Assembly: GCA_035622755.1 (NCBI GenBank) | Contig: DASPUU010000087.1 | Coordinates: 1 to 30,374, forward strand | Reading direction: 5' to 3' | DNA: 30,374 bases | Source: JADGRA01 sp035622755 | GTDB lineage: Bacteria > Myxococcota > Myxococcia > Myxococcales > Myxococcaceae | Part shown: positions 15,915 through 25,619 of the stretch, piece by piece | Layout of the letters: each line of letters opens with the position of its first letter | How positions within the stretch are numbered: the first letter of the stretch is position 1 | Translations under genes and position numbers: made by a program | The notes under the pieces: model-generated | Told to the model about the DNA's origin: nothing | What the model saw: only the letters and a program-made list of their open reading frames with translations | Database searches by the model: none

Positions 15915-17903
15915 ATGCTCGAGGGCGATCCGCAGGGCCCTTCCGCGCCGATCCTCCCAGCGTCGGATCCGCTCATCGGGCGAGTGCTCAACGGCCGCTT
16001 CCGCATCGTCGAGCCCCTGGGCTCGGGGGGCATGGGAAAGGTCTACAAGGCCGTCCAGGCCCCGCTCGACCGGGTGGTGGCGCTGAAGATCCTCAACCCG
16101 AACTTCCCGGCGGAGAAGGACCCGGCCTTCAAGCGCCGCTTCTTCCTCGAGGCCAGCCTCACCTCCAAGCTCCGTCACCCGAACACGGTCACCGTCATCG
16201 ACTACGGCCAGACCGACGACGGCATCTTCTTCATCGCCATGGAGTACATGGAGGGGCGCACGCTGGCCGAGGTCCTGGCCCAGGAGAAGACCCTCCCCTG
16301 GACGCGCGTCCTGGACATCGCCCAGCAGATCTGCCGGTCGCTGCGCGAGGCGCACAAGCTGGGCGTCATCCACCGGGATCTCAAGCCGGCCAACGTGATG
16401 CTGCTCAACGAGACCGACCAGGACGTGGTCAAGGTGCTCGATTTCGGGCTGGTGAAGTCCTTCCTCGGCGAGCTCTCCCCGGGCGATCCCGAGGTGACCC
16501 AGAACGGGGTCTTTCTGGGCAGCCCGCAGTACATGGCGCCCGAGCAGGCGCGGAACGTCGCCGACCCGCGCAGCGACGTCTACTCGCTGGGCATCCTCCT
16601 CTACCAGATGCTCACCGGGCGGCCGCCCTTCCTGGGGAAGGACTACCTGGAGGTCATCTTCCTCCACATGAAGGAGACCCCCAGGCGGCTCCGCGACGCG
16701 CGGCCCGGCCTGGACGTTCCGGCCGAGGTGGAGGCGGTGGTGCTCAGGTCGCTGGAGAAGGACCCGGCGGCCCGCTACCAGTCGATGGACGAGCTGCTGG
16801 AGGCGATTCGCTACGCCGCCCAGATCAGCGGCGCGAGCGGCATCTTCCCCGAGCGGCGCTCGGGCATTCACCCCACCCCGCCGCCGCTGCCCTCGGTGAT
16901 CCTCTCCGGCTCCCACCCCCAGGCGGTCACGCCGCCGCCCGAGGCGAACACCCTCTCCTTCGACATCGCCGAGGAGGCCCCGGCGGCGGTGCGCGAGCGG
17001 GCCCTGCAGCGGCTCCTGCTCATCGGCGGGGTGCTGCTCGCCCTGGCGGCGGGATTCTCGCTGGTGTGGCTGTTCATGCCCCACGGGCGGGCGGTGGCCC
17101 CGCCGCCCCAGGCGGTCGCCGCACCGGTCGCCGTCCGGCCGCCGCCGCCGCCCGAGCCGGTTCCTCCGGTCGTCGCCGAGCGGAAGATGGTCCGCTTCCA
17201 CGTCTCCACCGAGCCGACCGGAGCGCACGTCTTCATCGGCCGCCACGACCTGGGCGCCACCCCCACCAGCTTCGAGCTCGCCGCCGGGCCCGACGGGATG
17301 GCCAGCGCGGAGATGGTGCTCGTCCTCGACGGCTATCCGAACCAGGCCATCACCTCGGGCGGCTCGGGGGACGTGGTGGTCAACACCCGCCTCCAGAAGA
17401 AGGTGGTGACCCGGGTGCCCACCCCGGTGCCCCTCAGCCGCGAGGAGAAGGAGCGGGAGAAGGACGTCGCCGCCGTCCCGCTGCCGGTTCCCGCGACGGC
17501 CACCGCCCCGGCGGCCCCCCTCGTCGCGGCACCGCGCCCGGCCGCGGCGCCGGTGGCCGCCATCTCCACGCCGCAGCCCCCGGCGGCGACTCCGGCGTCG
17601 CCGGCGGGTGAGCTCCTCCCCTTCGGGGAGGGCATGACCCGGCCGGTGCTCCTCGAGCGCGGCAAGGCGGTGCAGTACACCCGGGAGGCGCTCGAGGCCA
17701 AGGTCGAGGGGACGATGATCGTGCGCTGCACGATCACCGCCGAGGGCCGGGTCGAGCAGTGCATCGTGCTCAAGCCGCTTCCCTTCCTGGAGCAGGCGGT
17801 GCTGGAGAATCTCTACAGCTCCCGGTACGCGCCGGTGACGTTCCAGGGGAAGCCGGTGGCGGTGGGCTACACCTTCAACGTCCGGCTCGCCCCTCCCCGG
17901 TAA
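15915..17903 (+). CDS. Transmembrane Ser/Thr protein kinase with PEGA and TonB C-terminal domains
   Basis: A 662-residue Hanks-type kinase between atpH and atpA. The kinase domain (about 29-300) has the Gly loop GSGGMGKVY (36-44), Lys58, HRDLKPAN with Asp155, DFG at 176-178 and SPQYMAPE (203-210), so it should be active. A proline-rich juxtamembrane stretch and one membrane helix (about 366-388) follow. Outside lie a PEGA-type domain (about 425-497, with STEPTGAHVFIG), an Ala/Pro linker (500-565) and a TonB C-terminal-like domain (about 588-658: GTMIVRCTITAEGRVEQC and YAPVTFQGKPVAVGYTF). PEGA and TonB-like domains bind cell-wall or outer-membrane partners, so the kinase may report envelope state. 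The ATG at 15915 follows AAGAGGAG at 11 bases; an upstream GTG at 15864 is possible. Confidence 0.92.
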   Translation: MLEGDPQGPSAPILPASDPLIGRVLNGRFRIVEPLGSGGMGKVYKAVQAPLDRVVALKILNPNFPAEKDPAFKRRFFLEASLTSKLRHPNTVTVIDYGQTDDGIFFIAMEYMEGRTLAEVLAQEKTLPWTRVLDIAQQICRSLREAHKLGVIHRDLKPANVMLLNETDQDVVKVLDFGLVKSFLGELSPGDPEVTQNGVFLGSPQYMAPEQARNVADPRSDVYSLGILLYQMLTGRPPFLGKDYLEVIFLHMKETPRRLRDARPGLDVPAEVEAVVLRSLEKDPAARYQSMDELLEAIRYAAQISGASGIFPERRSGIHPTPPPLPSVILSGSHPQAVTPPPEANTLSFDIAEEAPAAVRERALQRLLLIGGVLLALAAGFSLVWLFMPHGRAVAPPPQAVAAPVAVRPPPPPEPVPPVVAERKMVRFHVSTEPTGAHVFIGRHDLGATPTSFELAAGPDGMASAEMVLVLDGYPNQAITSGGSGDVVVNTRLQKKVVTRVPTPVPLSREEKEREKDVAAVPLPVPATATAPAAPLVAAPRPAAAPVAAISTPQPPAATPASPAGELLPFGEGMTRPVLLERGKAVQYTREALEAKVEGTMIVRCTITAEGRVEQCIVLKPLPFLEQAVLENLYSSRYAPVTFQGKPVAVGYTFNVRLAPPR

Positions 17904-18012
17904 CGCTTCTCTCCTCGGTGAGGGACGGCGGCGGCGCTCCCGCCGACGGCGTTGCCCTTCCCGCGCTCGAAATGGTAGGAGGGCGCGCCCTTTCCCCAGG
18001 AGCCGCCTGCCC

Positions 18013-19560
<1,548 letters not shown>

Positions 19561-19593
19561 GGTGAGCCGCCGGGCGCTCGCCGGCGCGACTCC

Positions 19594-20220
19594 CTACGCC
19601 GCTTCCCGCTCGCGCCGCCGCAGCGTTCCGATGAGCGCATCGATCCAGCGGTGGCTGATGCCGAAGTTCTTGTCCGGGCAGGCGAAGTGGTGCGCCATGT
19701 GGTGCGAGCGGATGGCGCGGCCCCAGGCGGTGCGCGGCGTGCGCGCGTGGGTGGAGTAGTGAACGAAGTCGTACCACAGGTACCCGCTCACGAATCCCGC
19801 GAAGATGGGGATGGTGACCAGGGGAGCACCGACGAGATACAGCGTCCCACCGATGACCAGCGCCAGCGGGATGCTCGCCCCGAGCGGCATCACCAGCCGC
19901 AGCGGGTCATCCGGGTAGTGGTGGTGATAGCCGTGGACGATGTCGTGGATCTTCCGCGTCAGGGGGCCGTTGCCCTCCCAGTGGAAGAAACCCCGGTGAA
20001 TGAAGTACTCGGCGAAGTCCCACACGATCCACCCGCCGATGAAGAACACCGCCGCCGCCAGCGGAGTGGTCAGCCCGCGGAGCAACCCCCAGGCGAGCAA
20101 CCCGACCACCAGCGGGCCGTAGACGACGAACGGGACGGCCGGGTGGACCTTGGAGGCCACCTCGAGAAAATCGTTCTGGAACAGCCGCGCATGCGCGTGC
20201 CGCGTGTGTGTGACGTCCAT
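19594..20220 (-). CDS. Fatty acid hydroxylase/sterol desaturase-family membrane protein
   Basis: Di-iron membrane oxygenase, 208 residues. The histidine clusters of the family are visible: HRGFFH (75-80), HDIVHGYHHH (92-101), HYSTH (154-158) and HHMAHH (173-178), plus His190. Four hydrophobic segments lie at about 30-50, 53-70, 110-135 and 136-152. The pattern of HDIVHGYHHHYPDDP and DFVHYSTHARTP resembles the fatty acid 2-hydroxylase domain (FA2H/Scs7-like), so alpha-hydroxylation of sphingolipid or other acyl chains is plausible; some myxobacteria make 2-hydroxy fatty acids. The ATG at 20220 has an AAGGAC ribosome site at five bases. The gene is monocistronic, convergent with atpA and divergent from the SCO1 gene. 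Confidence 0.88.
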   Translation of the reverse strand: MDVTHTRHAHARLFQNDFLEVASKVHPAVPFVVYGPLVVGLLAWGLLRGLTTPLAAAVFFIGGWIVWDFAEYFIHRGFFHWEGNGPLTRKIHDIVHGYHHHYPDDPLRLVMPLGASIPLALVIGGTLYLVGAPLVTIPIFAGFVSGYLWYDFVHYSTHARTPRTAWGRAIRSHHMAHHFACPDKNFGISHRWIDALIGTLRRREREAA

Positions 20221-20377
20221 CTCTTGTCCTTCCCCGTGCCTCCCGGGCGAGCGGGGTTTTGCTGCCCCGGGGGTGAGATGTCAACCTCGTGCCCCTCCCG
20301 TCTCATGAGCAGGCCTGATTCGGCAGAGAGGTCGCGGCTTTCCACCCTCGCGCCGGCTCGGCGAGGGGTGCGGCGCG

Positions 20378-21052
20378 ATGACGCCGCCCTCCAGCGTTGA
20401 CGCCGGCACCGGCGGGGCGCTACGGCCTCCAGCGCCGATGCCGGACTCCACTCCCGGGCAGTTGCGAGCCTTCGCCCACCCTGCGCTCTGGACGCTGCTC
20501 CTGGCAGCCATCGTCTCCCTGCCGCTCGTGCGCGCCGGCCGCGGGCCGGCCGAGCCACCCTTGCCGGTCCTGGGGACCGTTCCCACCTTCTCCTTCGTCG
20601 ACCAGGGCGGCCGGCCATTCGGGCCGCGAGACCTGGCCGGCAGGCCTTGGGTGGCGGACTTCATCTTCACCCGGTGTCCCACCGTCTGCCCGCGCATGAC
20701 CCGCACCCTGGCCGCGCTCCGGCCCCGCCTCGGCGAGCGCATCGAGCTCGTCTCCATCAGCGTCGACCCCGAGTTCGACACCCCGGAGCGCCTGCGCGCC
20801 TTCGCCGCACGCCATGGCGCCGATGCCCCGGGCTGGCACTTCCTCACCGGCCAGTCGGCAGGCGTGGAGAAGGCAGTCACCGAGGGATTTCGCATCGCCC
20901 TCGCCCGGGAGAGCGACGATTTCTTGGGCATCGTCCACGGCGTTCACTTGGTGCTGGTGGACGGTCAGGGCCGGATCCGCGGGTACTACGACTCCACCGA
21001 CCCGGACGCGGTGGAGAGGCTCGTCCACGACGCGGCTCGACTGGCCGGCTGA
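20378..21052 (+). CDS. SCO1/SenC-type copper-binding thioredoxin-fold protein
   Basis: Membrane-anchored thioredoxin-fold protein, 224 residues. A signal-anchor helix (about 36-52) precedes a periplasmic domain with the copper-binding motif CPTVCP (Cys100 and Cys104) and the conserved His187 eight residues before LVD, the three ligands used by SCO proteins. SCO proteins deliver copper to the CuA site of cytochrome c oxidase or reduce its cysteines. No oxidase gene is adjacent, so the partner is elsewhere. The ATG at 20378 has GAGGGG nine bases upstream; an internal ATG at 20438 is less well placed. It is convergent with the next gene, 14 bases apart. Confidence 0.9.
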   Translation: MTPPSSVDAGTGGALRPPAPMPDSTPGQLRAFAHPALWTLLLAAIVSLPLVRAGRGPAEPPLPVLGTVPTFSFVDQGGRPFGPRDLAGRPWVADFIFTRCPTVCPRMTRTLAALRPRLGERIELVSISVDPEFDTPERLRAFAARHGADAPGWHFLTGQSAGVEKAVTEGFRIALARESDDFLGIVHGVHLVLVDGQGRIRGYYDSTDPDAVERLVHDAARLAG

Positions 21053-21066
21053 GCCGCCCCGCTGCC

Positions 21067-21609
21067 CTAGCGCCGCCGCCGCGACGCGGCGGCCCGCCGG
21101 CCCTTGCGCCCCTTCTTCGGAGCCGGATGGCGCTTGGCCCGGGCTGGACGGCGTCGCGGCCCGGGGCTGGCCGCGGGCTGCGGGCGGCCGGGGCCACGGG
21201 CACGGCGGCGGGCGATGGTCTCGCGGAGCCCGGGTGCGTCGAGGTTCACCTGCGCGCGCCGCAGGCGGTAGTGAAGGTCGGCGCGCAGCTCACCGGTGCC
21301 CAGGGCGGCGTCGGCTGCGAGCGGCAGGCCGAGCACCAGCTTGGGGCGCTCCTCCTGGAACTGCAGGCAGCGGAGCACCTGGACCTGTCCCGCCTCTCCG
21401 AGAGCGAGCAGGTCGGCCACGAAGACCACCCCCTCCTTCCGCGCCAGTGCCGGGGGGAGCTCCTCGGCGGTGCTCACCACGGTCATCGCCGTCTCCCGGC
21501 GGAGCGCGGTTTCCTCGGCCCATGCCTGGCGTTCCGCCGCCGCGCCCCCGAAGAGCAGCACCGGCACCCGGTTCTCCACCAGCTCCGCCTCGGTGTATCC
21601 GGTCTCCAC
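21067..21609 (-). CDS. Degenerate sigma-54-activator-like protein with basic tail
   Basis: A 180-residue protein. Residues 13-130 follow the layout of an NtrC-type AAA+ domain but have lost its key residues: PVLLFGGAAAERQAW stands where Walker A (GESGTGKE) would be, VVFVADLLAL where Walker B (TLFLDEIGDL) would be, then QVQVLRCLQFQEERP (like QVKLLRVLQEREFRP) and ELRADLHYRLRRAQVNL (like FREDLYYRLNVVPI). There is no GAFTGA loop. From about 134 the tail is almost only Arg, Lys, Pro and Ala, suggesting nucleic-acid binding. It probably does not hydrolyse ATP. The GTG start at 21609 has GGGAGA six bases upstream. It is downstream of the tryptophan dioxygenase gene on the same strand. The assignment is by motif layout only. 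Confidence 0.6.
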   Translation of the reverse strand: METGYTEAELVENRVPVLLFGGAAAERQAWAEETALRRETAMTVVSTAEELPPALARKEGVVFVADLLALGEAGQVQVLRCLQFQEERPKLVLGLPLAADAALGTGELRADLHYRLRRAQVNLDAPGLRETIARRRARGPGRPQPAASPGPRRRPARAKRHPAPKKGRKGRRAAASRRRR

Positions 21610-21666
21610 GAGCCATCTCCCGCGAGCGGGGCGGCGAGGTGCTCACCCCGACGGACCCGGGCGAGC

Positions 21667-22536
21667 TTAGGGCGCCCGGCCGACAGCGCCGGGCGGCGGC
21701 TGGAGCTCGGTGCGGACGTCCCACAGCTCGGGAAAGAAGGTCAGGTCGAGGGCCCGCTTGAGGAAGGGGACGCCCGAGCTTCCCCCCGTCCCCGGCTTCC
21801 CGCCGATGATCCGCTGCACGGTCAGCATGTGACGGAAGCGCCAGAGCTGGAAGCGCTCCTCGAGGTCGACGAGCTTCTCCGCCATCTCGTAGCCATCCCA
21901 GTAACGGTCCGGCGCCTCGTAGATGCTCCGGAAGACGGCCACCACCCCCGGATGGCGCTCGTAGGGTTGGGAGAAGTCGCGTTCCACCCGCTCCCCCGGA
22001 ACCGGGAGCCCGCGTCTGGCCAGATGGCGGAGGAACTCGTCGTAGAGGCTCGGCGCCCGCAGGAATCCCTCCAGCCAGGCGTGCACCTCGGGGGTATGCC
22101 GGTGCGGGAGCAGCGTCTTCGGGTCCTTGTTCCCGAGCAGGAACTCCACCGCCCGGTACTGGTGGGACTGGAATCCGCTCGCCGGGCCGAGCACCCCGCG
22201 GAAGGCCAGGTACTCGGACGGGGTGAGCGTCTCGAGCACGCTCCATTGCTCGAAGAGCATCCGCTGCACCTGTCCCACCCGGGCGAGGATCTTGAAGGCC
22301 GGCTCCAGCCGGTCGGCCATCACCTCGCGCCGCGCCGCGCTCAGCTCGTGGATGAGGAGCTTCAGCCACAGCTCGCTCGTCTGGTGCTGGATGATGAACA
22401 GGAGCTCGTCGTGGTGAGGAGGCGAGGACCTCGGCTCCTGCGCGGCGAGCAGGAGATCGAGGCGGAGATAGTCCGAGTAGGTGGTGGACCCGGCGAGGTC
22501 CACCCGGATCCCAGGCTCGAAGTCTCGGCCGGGCAT
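21667..22536 (-). CDS. kynA: Tryptophan 2,3-dioxygenase
   Basis: Haem enzyme that opens the indole ring of L-tryptophan to N-formylkynurenine, the first step of the kynurenine pathway; 289 residues. Diagnostic motifs are FIIQHQTSELW (47-57, active-site His51), SGFQSHQYR (120-128, substrate-carboxylate Arg128), RFRHMLTVQRIIGGKPGTGG (233-252, axial haem ligand His236) and GVPFLK. The ATG at 22536 gives the normal N-terminus (TTYSDYLRLD near residue 18); a longer in-frame opening to 22641 would run into the upstream gene. No kynureninase or formamidase gene is in the window. It lies 22 bases after the zinc-motif gene and may be co-transcribed with it. Confidence 0.95.
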   Translation of the reverse strand: MPGRDFEPGIRVDLAGSTTYSDYLRLDLLLAAQEPRSSPPHHDELLFIIQHQTSELWLKLLIHELSAARREVMADRLEPAFKILARVGQVQRMLFEQWSVLETLTPSEYLAFRGVLGPASGFQSHQYRAVEFLLGNKDPKTLLPHRHTPEVHAWLEGFLRAPSLYDEFLRHLARRGLPVPGERVERDFSQPYERHPGVVAVFRSIYEAPDRYWDGYEMAEKLVDLEERFQLWRFRHMLTVQRIIGGKPGTGGSSGVPFLKRALDLTFFPELWDVRTELQPPPGAVGRAP

Positions 22537-22558
22537 GTCAGGTGCGCCGCCCGAGCGC

Positions 22559-22996
22559 TCAGCTCGTGCTGGCGTCCTTCTTCTTGTGCGCCGCACGGCC
22601 CCGGGGAAGGACGAGGTCGGGCACCGACTGGGGCGGGGCATAGTCCTTCCACTCGGCCGGCCGCCGGTCGCTGCGGGTGAGCATCCGGAGCTTCTGGTAG
22701 TGGGCGGAGCAGTAGCCCTTGGTGCGGCTGGGGCGCTTGCAACCGACGATGGCGCACGCGCCGCCGGCGGGCAGCCGGGTGCGGCGTCCGCGCCGCCCCG
22801 CGCGGCTCGAGCCCGGAGGCCGACCGGGACGCCGGCGCCTCCCCGACGCTGGACCGAGCAGACCGGCGATGGGGCCGAGCCGTTCGGCCAGGGCGCGCAG
22901 CGCTCCCAGGTCGCGGGCGAGGGTCGCCTGGAAGGCGCGGAGCTGGTCCTCCACCTCCGCTCGGATCATCTCCCGGAATGCCTTGTCCACGGACAT
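22559..22996 (-). CDS. Small protein with C-x4-C-x9-C-x2-H zinc-binding motif
   Basis: A 145-residue protein of unknown function. Residues 1-45 form an amphipathic, probably coiled-coil helix (KAFREMIRAEVEDQLRAF). Residues 52-75 are a basic Arg/Gly/Pro linker. A compact putative zinc site uses Cys81, Cys86, Cys96 and His99 (CAIVGCKRPSRTKGYCSAHY), similar in spacing to the small zinc modules of HNH-type and DNA-binding proteins. The tail is Lys-rich. Together this suggests an oligomeric nucleic-acid-binding protein. A purine-rich GGGAGAGAGG ribosome site precedes the ATG at 22996. It heads the minus-strand group with tryptophan dioxygenase and is divergent from egtB. Confidence 0.75.
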   Translation of the reverse strand: MSVDKAFREMIRAEVEDQLRAFQATLARDLGALRALAERLGPIAGLLGPASGRRRRPGRPPGSSRAGRRGRRTRLPAGGACAIVGCKRPSRTKGYCSAHYQKLRMLTRSDRRPAEWKDYAPPQSVPDLVLPRGRAAHKKKDASTS

Positions 22997-23070
22997 CTGC
23001 GCCTCTCTCCCAACGTTGACCGCCGGACGCCTCTGCCCGAAGGCGCGGGGAACATTGGCACATCAGCTTG

Positions 23071-23076
23071 TATGAT
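23071..23076 (+). promoter_or_regulatory. Possible -10 element upstream of egtB
   Basis: TATGAT (five of six consensus bases) lies in an unusually AT-rich patch (23053-23107), 90 bases before the egtB ATG. No good -35 is found at 17 bases upstream, so this is weak. Confidence 0.25.
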
Positions 23077-23165
23077 CAAGGACAAAGCTCACGTATGTGT
23101 TTGGGAATTCGGCGGGGGGCGGGTTGCTTCCCGGGCGACGGTGGCGCAGCCTCCGGTTCCCTGCC

Positions 23166-24491
23166 ATGCGGAGGCCACCCTCCAGCCACCGCGCGGCCGT
23201 GCCGTGGGCGGACCTTGCCCGGCGCGAGCTGACGCTGGCCCGAGAGCGTCTGCTGGCGCTCGTCGGGTCCGTTCCGGAGACGGAGCTCGTCCACCAGCAT
23301 TCCGAGCTCATGTCGCCACCCGTCTGGGACGTGGCCCACGTGGCGAACTACGAGGAGCAGTGGCTGGTCCGCGCGCTCTCCGCCCGGCCGGTGAGCGACG
23401 GGGCGCTCGACGCGATCTACGACGCCTTTCGCCATCCCCGCCGGGAGCGCTCCCGCCTCCCGCTCCTGGGCCTCGAGGAGGCGCTGGCCTACGGCGCGGA
23501 GGTGCGGTGCCGGGTCCTGGAGCACCTGGACTCGCTCTCTCCGGCCGACTCGGGCCCGCTCCTCGACGGCGGCTTCGTCTACGGGATGGTCGCCCAGCAC
23601 GAGCAGCAGCACATCGAGACGCTGCTCGCCACGCTGCAGATGGTGACCCGGGTGAGCCTCTCGCCTCCCGTTGCCCGATCCCTCCGGCCGGTGACGTCGC
23701 TCGTACCCGCGGGCGGCGAGGTCCTGGTTCCGGGCGGGCCTTTCCTCCGGGGCAGCGACGCCTCCTGGGCCTACGACAACGAGCGCCCTTCCCACCGCTG
23801 GACGCTGCCCGACTTCCTCATCGATCGCTCGCCGGTGACCAACGCAGCCTTCCTTGGCTTCGTCGAGGACGGTGGCTACCGCCGCCCGGAGCTGTGGACG
23901 GAGCCTGGCTGGCGGCACCGGTGCGAGGCCGGGCTCGAGCATCCGGCGTACTGGCGGCGTGCGGACCGGGGCTGGGAGCGGCGCCGGTTCGGCCTCTGGG
24001 AGCCGCTCCCCGGCGGGGAGCCGGTGATCCACGTGTGCTGGTACGAGGCCGACGCCTACGCGCGCTGGGCCGGACGGCGCCTGCCGACCGAGACCGAGTG
24101 GGAGAAGGCGGCCCGATGGAACCCGGACGGGAAGGCGGCGCCCTGGCCCTGGGGAGAGGAGCCCCCGACCGCGGAGCGCGCCAACCTGTGGCCGGTGGCG
24201 GGCCATCCCCTCCCGGCGGGGAGCCTTCCTGACGGCGCGAGCCCGTGCGGAGCGCTCGGTCTCATCGGCGACGTCTGGGAATGGACGGCCTCGGACTTCG
24301 AGCCCTACCCCGGGTTCCGCGCCTTCCCCTACCCCGAGTACTCCCAGGTCTTCTTCGGGACCGGCCTCAAGGTCCTGCGCGGAGGCTCCTGGGCGGTGGC
24401 GCCGGTGGCGGCGCGGAGCACCTTCCGGAACTGGGACCTTCCGATTCGCCGGCAGATCTTCGCTGGCTTTCGCTGCGCACGTGACGCCTGA
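23166..24491 (+). CDS. egtB: Ergothioneine biosynthesis sulfoxide synthase EgtB
   Basis: Non-haem iron enzyme that joins N-alpha-trimethylhistidine (hercynine) to a thiol donor using O2; 441 residues. The N-terminal DinB-like domain carries the three iron-ligand histidines, His58 (WDVAHVANYEEQW) and the HX3HXE motif HEQQHIE (His145, His149). The C-terminal FGE-sulfatase/SUMF1-like domain shows GGPFLRGSD, PVTNAAFLGF, LPTETEWEKAARW, DVWEWTASDF and LRGGSW through FRNW and GFRCA. The ATG at 23166 gives the usual length; an in-frame GTG at 23097 would add 23 basic residues, and neither has a strong ribosome site. It is 34 bases before egtD. No egtC or egtA is nearby, so the sulphur donor (gamma-glutamylcysteine or cysteine) cannot be told. 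Confidence 0.93.
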   Translation: MRRPPSSHRAAVPWADLARRELTLARERLLALVGSVPETELVHQHSELMSPPVWDVAHVANYEEQWLVRALSARPVSDGALDAIYDAFRHPRRERSRLPLLGLEEALAYGAEVRCRVLEHLDSLSPADSGPLLDGGFVYGMVAQHEQQHIETLLATLQMVTRVSLSPPVARSLRPVTSLVPAGGEVLVPGGPFLRGSDASWAYDNERPSHRWTLPDFLIDRSPVTNAAFLGFVEDGGYRRPELWTEPGWRHRCEAGLEHPAYWRRADRGWERRRFGLWEPLPGGEPVIHVCWYEADAYARWAGRRLPTETEWEKAARWNPDGKAAPWPWGEEPPTAERANLWPVAGHPLPAGSLPDGASPCGALGLIGDVWEWTASDFEPYPGFRAFPYPEYSQVFFGTGLKVLRGGSWAVAPVAARSTFRNWDLPIRRQIFAGFRCARDA

Positions 24492-24525
24492 GCGTTAGCC
24501 CGGACCTCGCACCCAGGGAATGCCG

Positions 24526-25536
24526 ATGCGCCTCGACTCGCTGGTCCCGGACGCCCGCCGCACCTCCACCGTCCGGCTCGAGGTCCACCTCGAGCCGGAG
24601 GACCTCCGCCGGGCGCTGCGCACCGATGCCCGGCTCGGGCTCGGGCGGCGCCCCCGCGAGCTTCCGCCCAAGTGGTTCTACGACGAGCGGGGCTCGGCCC
24701 TGTTCGAGGCCATCACCGAGCTCCCCGAGTACTACCCGACGCGGCGCGAGCGCGAGATCCTCGTCGCCCACGCCGGCGACATCGCCCGTGGCTCGCGGGC
24801 GACGATGCTCGTCGAGCTCGGCTCGGGGACCTCGGACAAGACGCGCCTGCTCCTCTCGGCCCTCCGTGCCGAGGGGACGCTCCGGACCTTCGCTCCCTTC
24901 GACGTGAGCGAGCCGACGCTCCGCAGGGCGGCCCTGGCCATCTCTGCCGAGCACCCGGGCCTGCACGTCCATGCCGTGGTCGGGGACTTCGAGCGACACC
25001 TGGCTCACCTCCCGCGCGGCGGCACCCGCCTCATCGCTTTCCTGGGCGGGACGGTGGGCAACCTGGCGCCCGAGCCACGGGCCCGCTTCCTCCGGACGCT
25101 GGCCCGTGGCATGGCTCCCTCGGACTCGTTCCTCCTCGGCACGGATCTGGTGAAGGACATCCCCCGGCTCGAGGCGGCCTACAACGACCGCCAGGGAGTG
25201 ACCGCCGAGTTCAACCGAAACCTCCTGCGGGTCCTGAACCGCGAGCTGAGGGCGGACTTCGCGCTGGACCGGTTCGAGCACGTCGCCCGCTACGATGCGC
25301 GCCAGGGGTGGATCGAGATGCTCCTGCGTTCCACGACGGCGCAGAGCGTTCACCTCGACGCGCTGGCGATGGAGGTGGACTTCGGCGCCGGCGAGCTCCT
25401 CCGCACCGAGATCAGCGCCAAGTTCCGCCCCGAGGAGGTCGAGGCGGAGCTGGCCGCGGCCGGCCTGAGGCGCATGGCTTTCTGGACCGACCGCTGGGGC
25501 GACTTCGGCCTGTCGCTGGCGGTGCCCGCCGTGTAG
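24526..25536 (+). CDS. egtD: L-histidine N-alpha-methyltransferase EgtD
   Basis: S-adenosylmethionine-dependent enzyme that trimethylates histidine to hercynine, the first step of ergothioneine synthesis; 336 residues, close to the usual 320. Motifs include LPPKWFYDERGSALFEAIT and LPEYYPTRREREIL near the N-terminus, the SAM-binding ELGSGTSDKTRLLL, the FLGGTVGNL strand, and the Asn/Tyr-rich YNDRQGVTAEFNRNLLRVLN segment. Two close ATGs exist: the one at 24526 has AGGGA at six bases, while the one at 24520 touches it, so I prefer 24526. With egtB it forms a minimal two-gene pathway; later steps (EgtE-type lyase) must be encoded elsewhere or supplied by a non-specific lyase. Confidence 0.95.
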   Translation: MRLDSLVPDARRTSTVRLEVHLEPEDLRRALRTDARLGLGRRPRELPPKWFYDERGSALFEAITELPEYYPTRREREILVAHAGDIARGSRATMLVELGSGTSDKTRLLLSALRAEGTLRTFAPFDVSEPTLRRAALAISAEHPGLHVHAVVGDFERHLAHLPRGGTRLIAFLGGTVGNLAPEPRARFLRTLARGMAPSDSFLLGTDLVKDIPRLEAAYNDRQGVTAEFNRNLLRVLNRELRADFALDRFEHVARYDARQGWIEMLLRSTTAQSVHLDALAMEVDFGAGELLRTEISAKFRPEEVEAELAAAGLRRMAFWTDRWGDFGLSLAVPAV

Positions 25537-25558
25537 CCGGGCGCCGCCGAGCCGGTGA

Positions 25559-25580
25559 AAAACGAAGGATCGTTCGTTTT
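25559..25580. promoter_or_regulatory. Perfect palindrome, probable TetR-type operator (copy 1)
   Basis: AAAACGAA-GGATCG-TTCGTTTT is a perfect 8-bp inverted repeat, AT-rich in a GC-rich setting. It lies between the convergent 3' ends of egtD and tetR. A TACAAT -10-like hexamer directly overlaps its right edge (25580-25585) pointing toward tetR on the plus strand. A near copy lies at the tetR promoter. A weak hairpin terminator is the alternative reading. Confidence 0.55.
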
Positions 25581-25619
25581 ACAATCTTCCCGGGCTCCTG
25601 GACTTCGAGGGATCCGGGG

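Noticed and set aside
17975..17990. GGGCGCGCCC followed by TTT before atpA as a terminator
   Set aside because: The palindrome has no loop and lies just before the atpA ribosome site, where a terminator would make little sense.
23056..23071. TGGCACA upstream of egtB as a sigma-54 -24 element
   Set aside because: At the required spacing the -12 dinucleotide is TG instead of GC, breaking the invariant part.
25559..25580. The AAAACGAA palindrome as a rho-independent terminator of egtD
   Set aside because: The stem has only four G:C pairs in total and the near-copy at the tetR promoter is hard to explain as a terminator. Not fully excluded.
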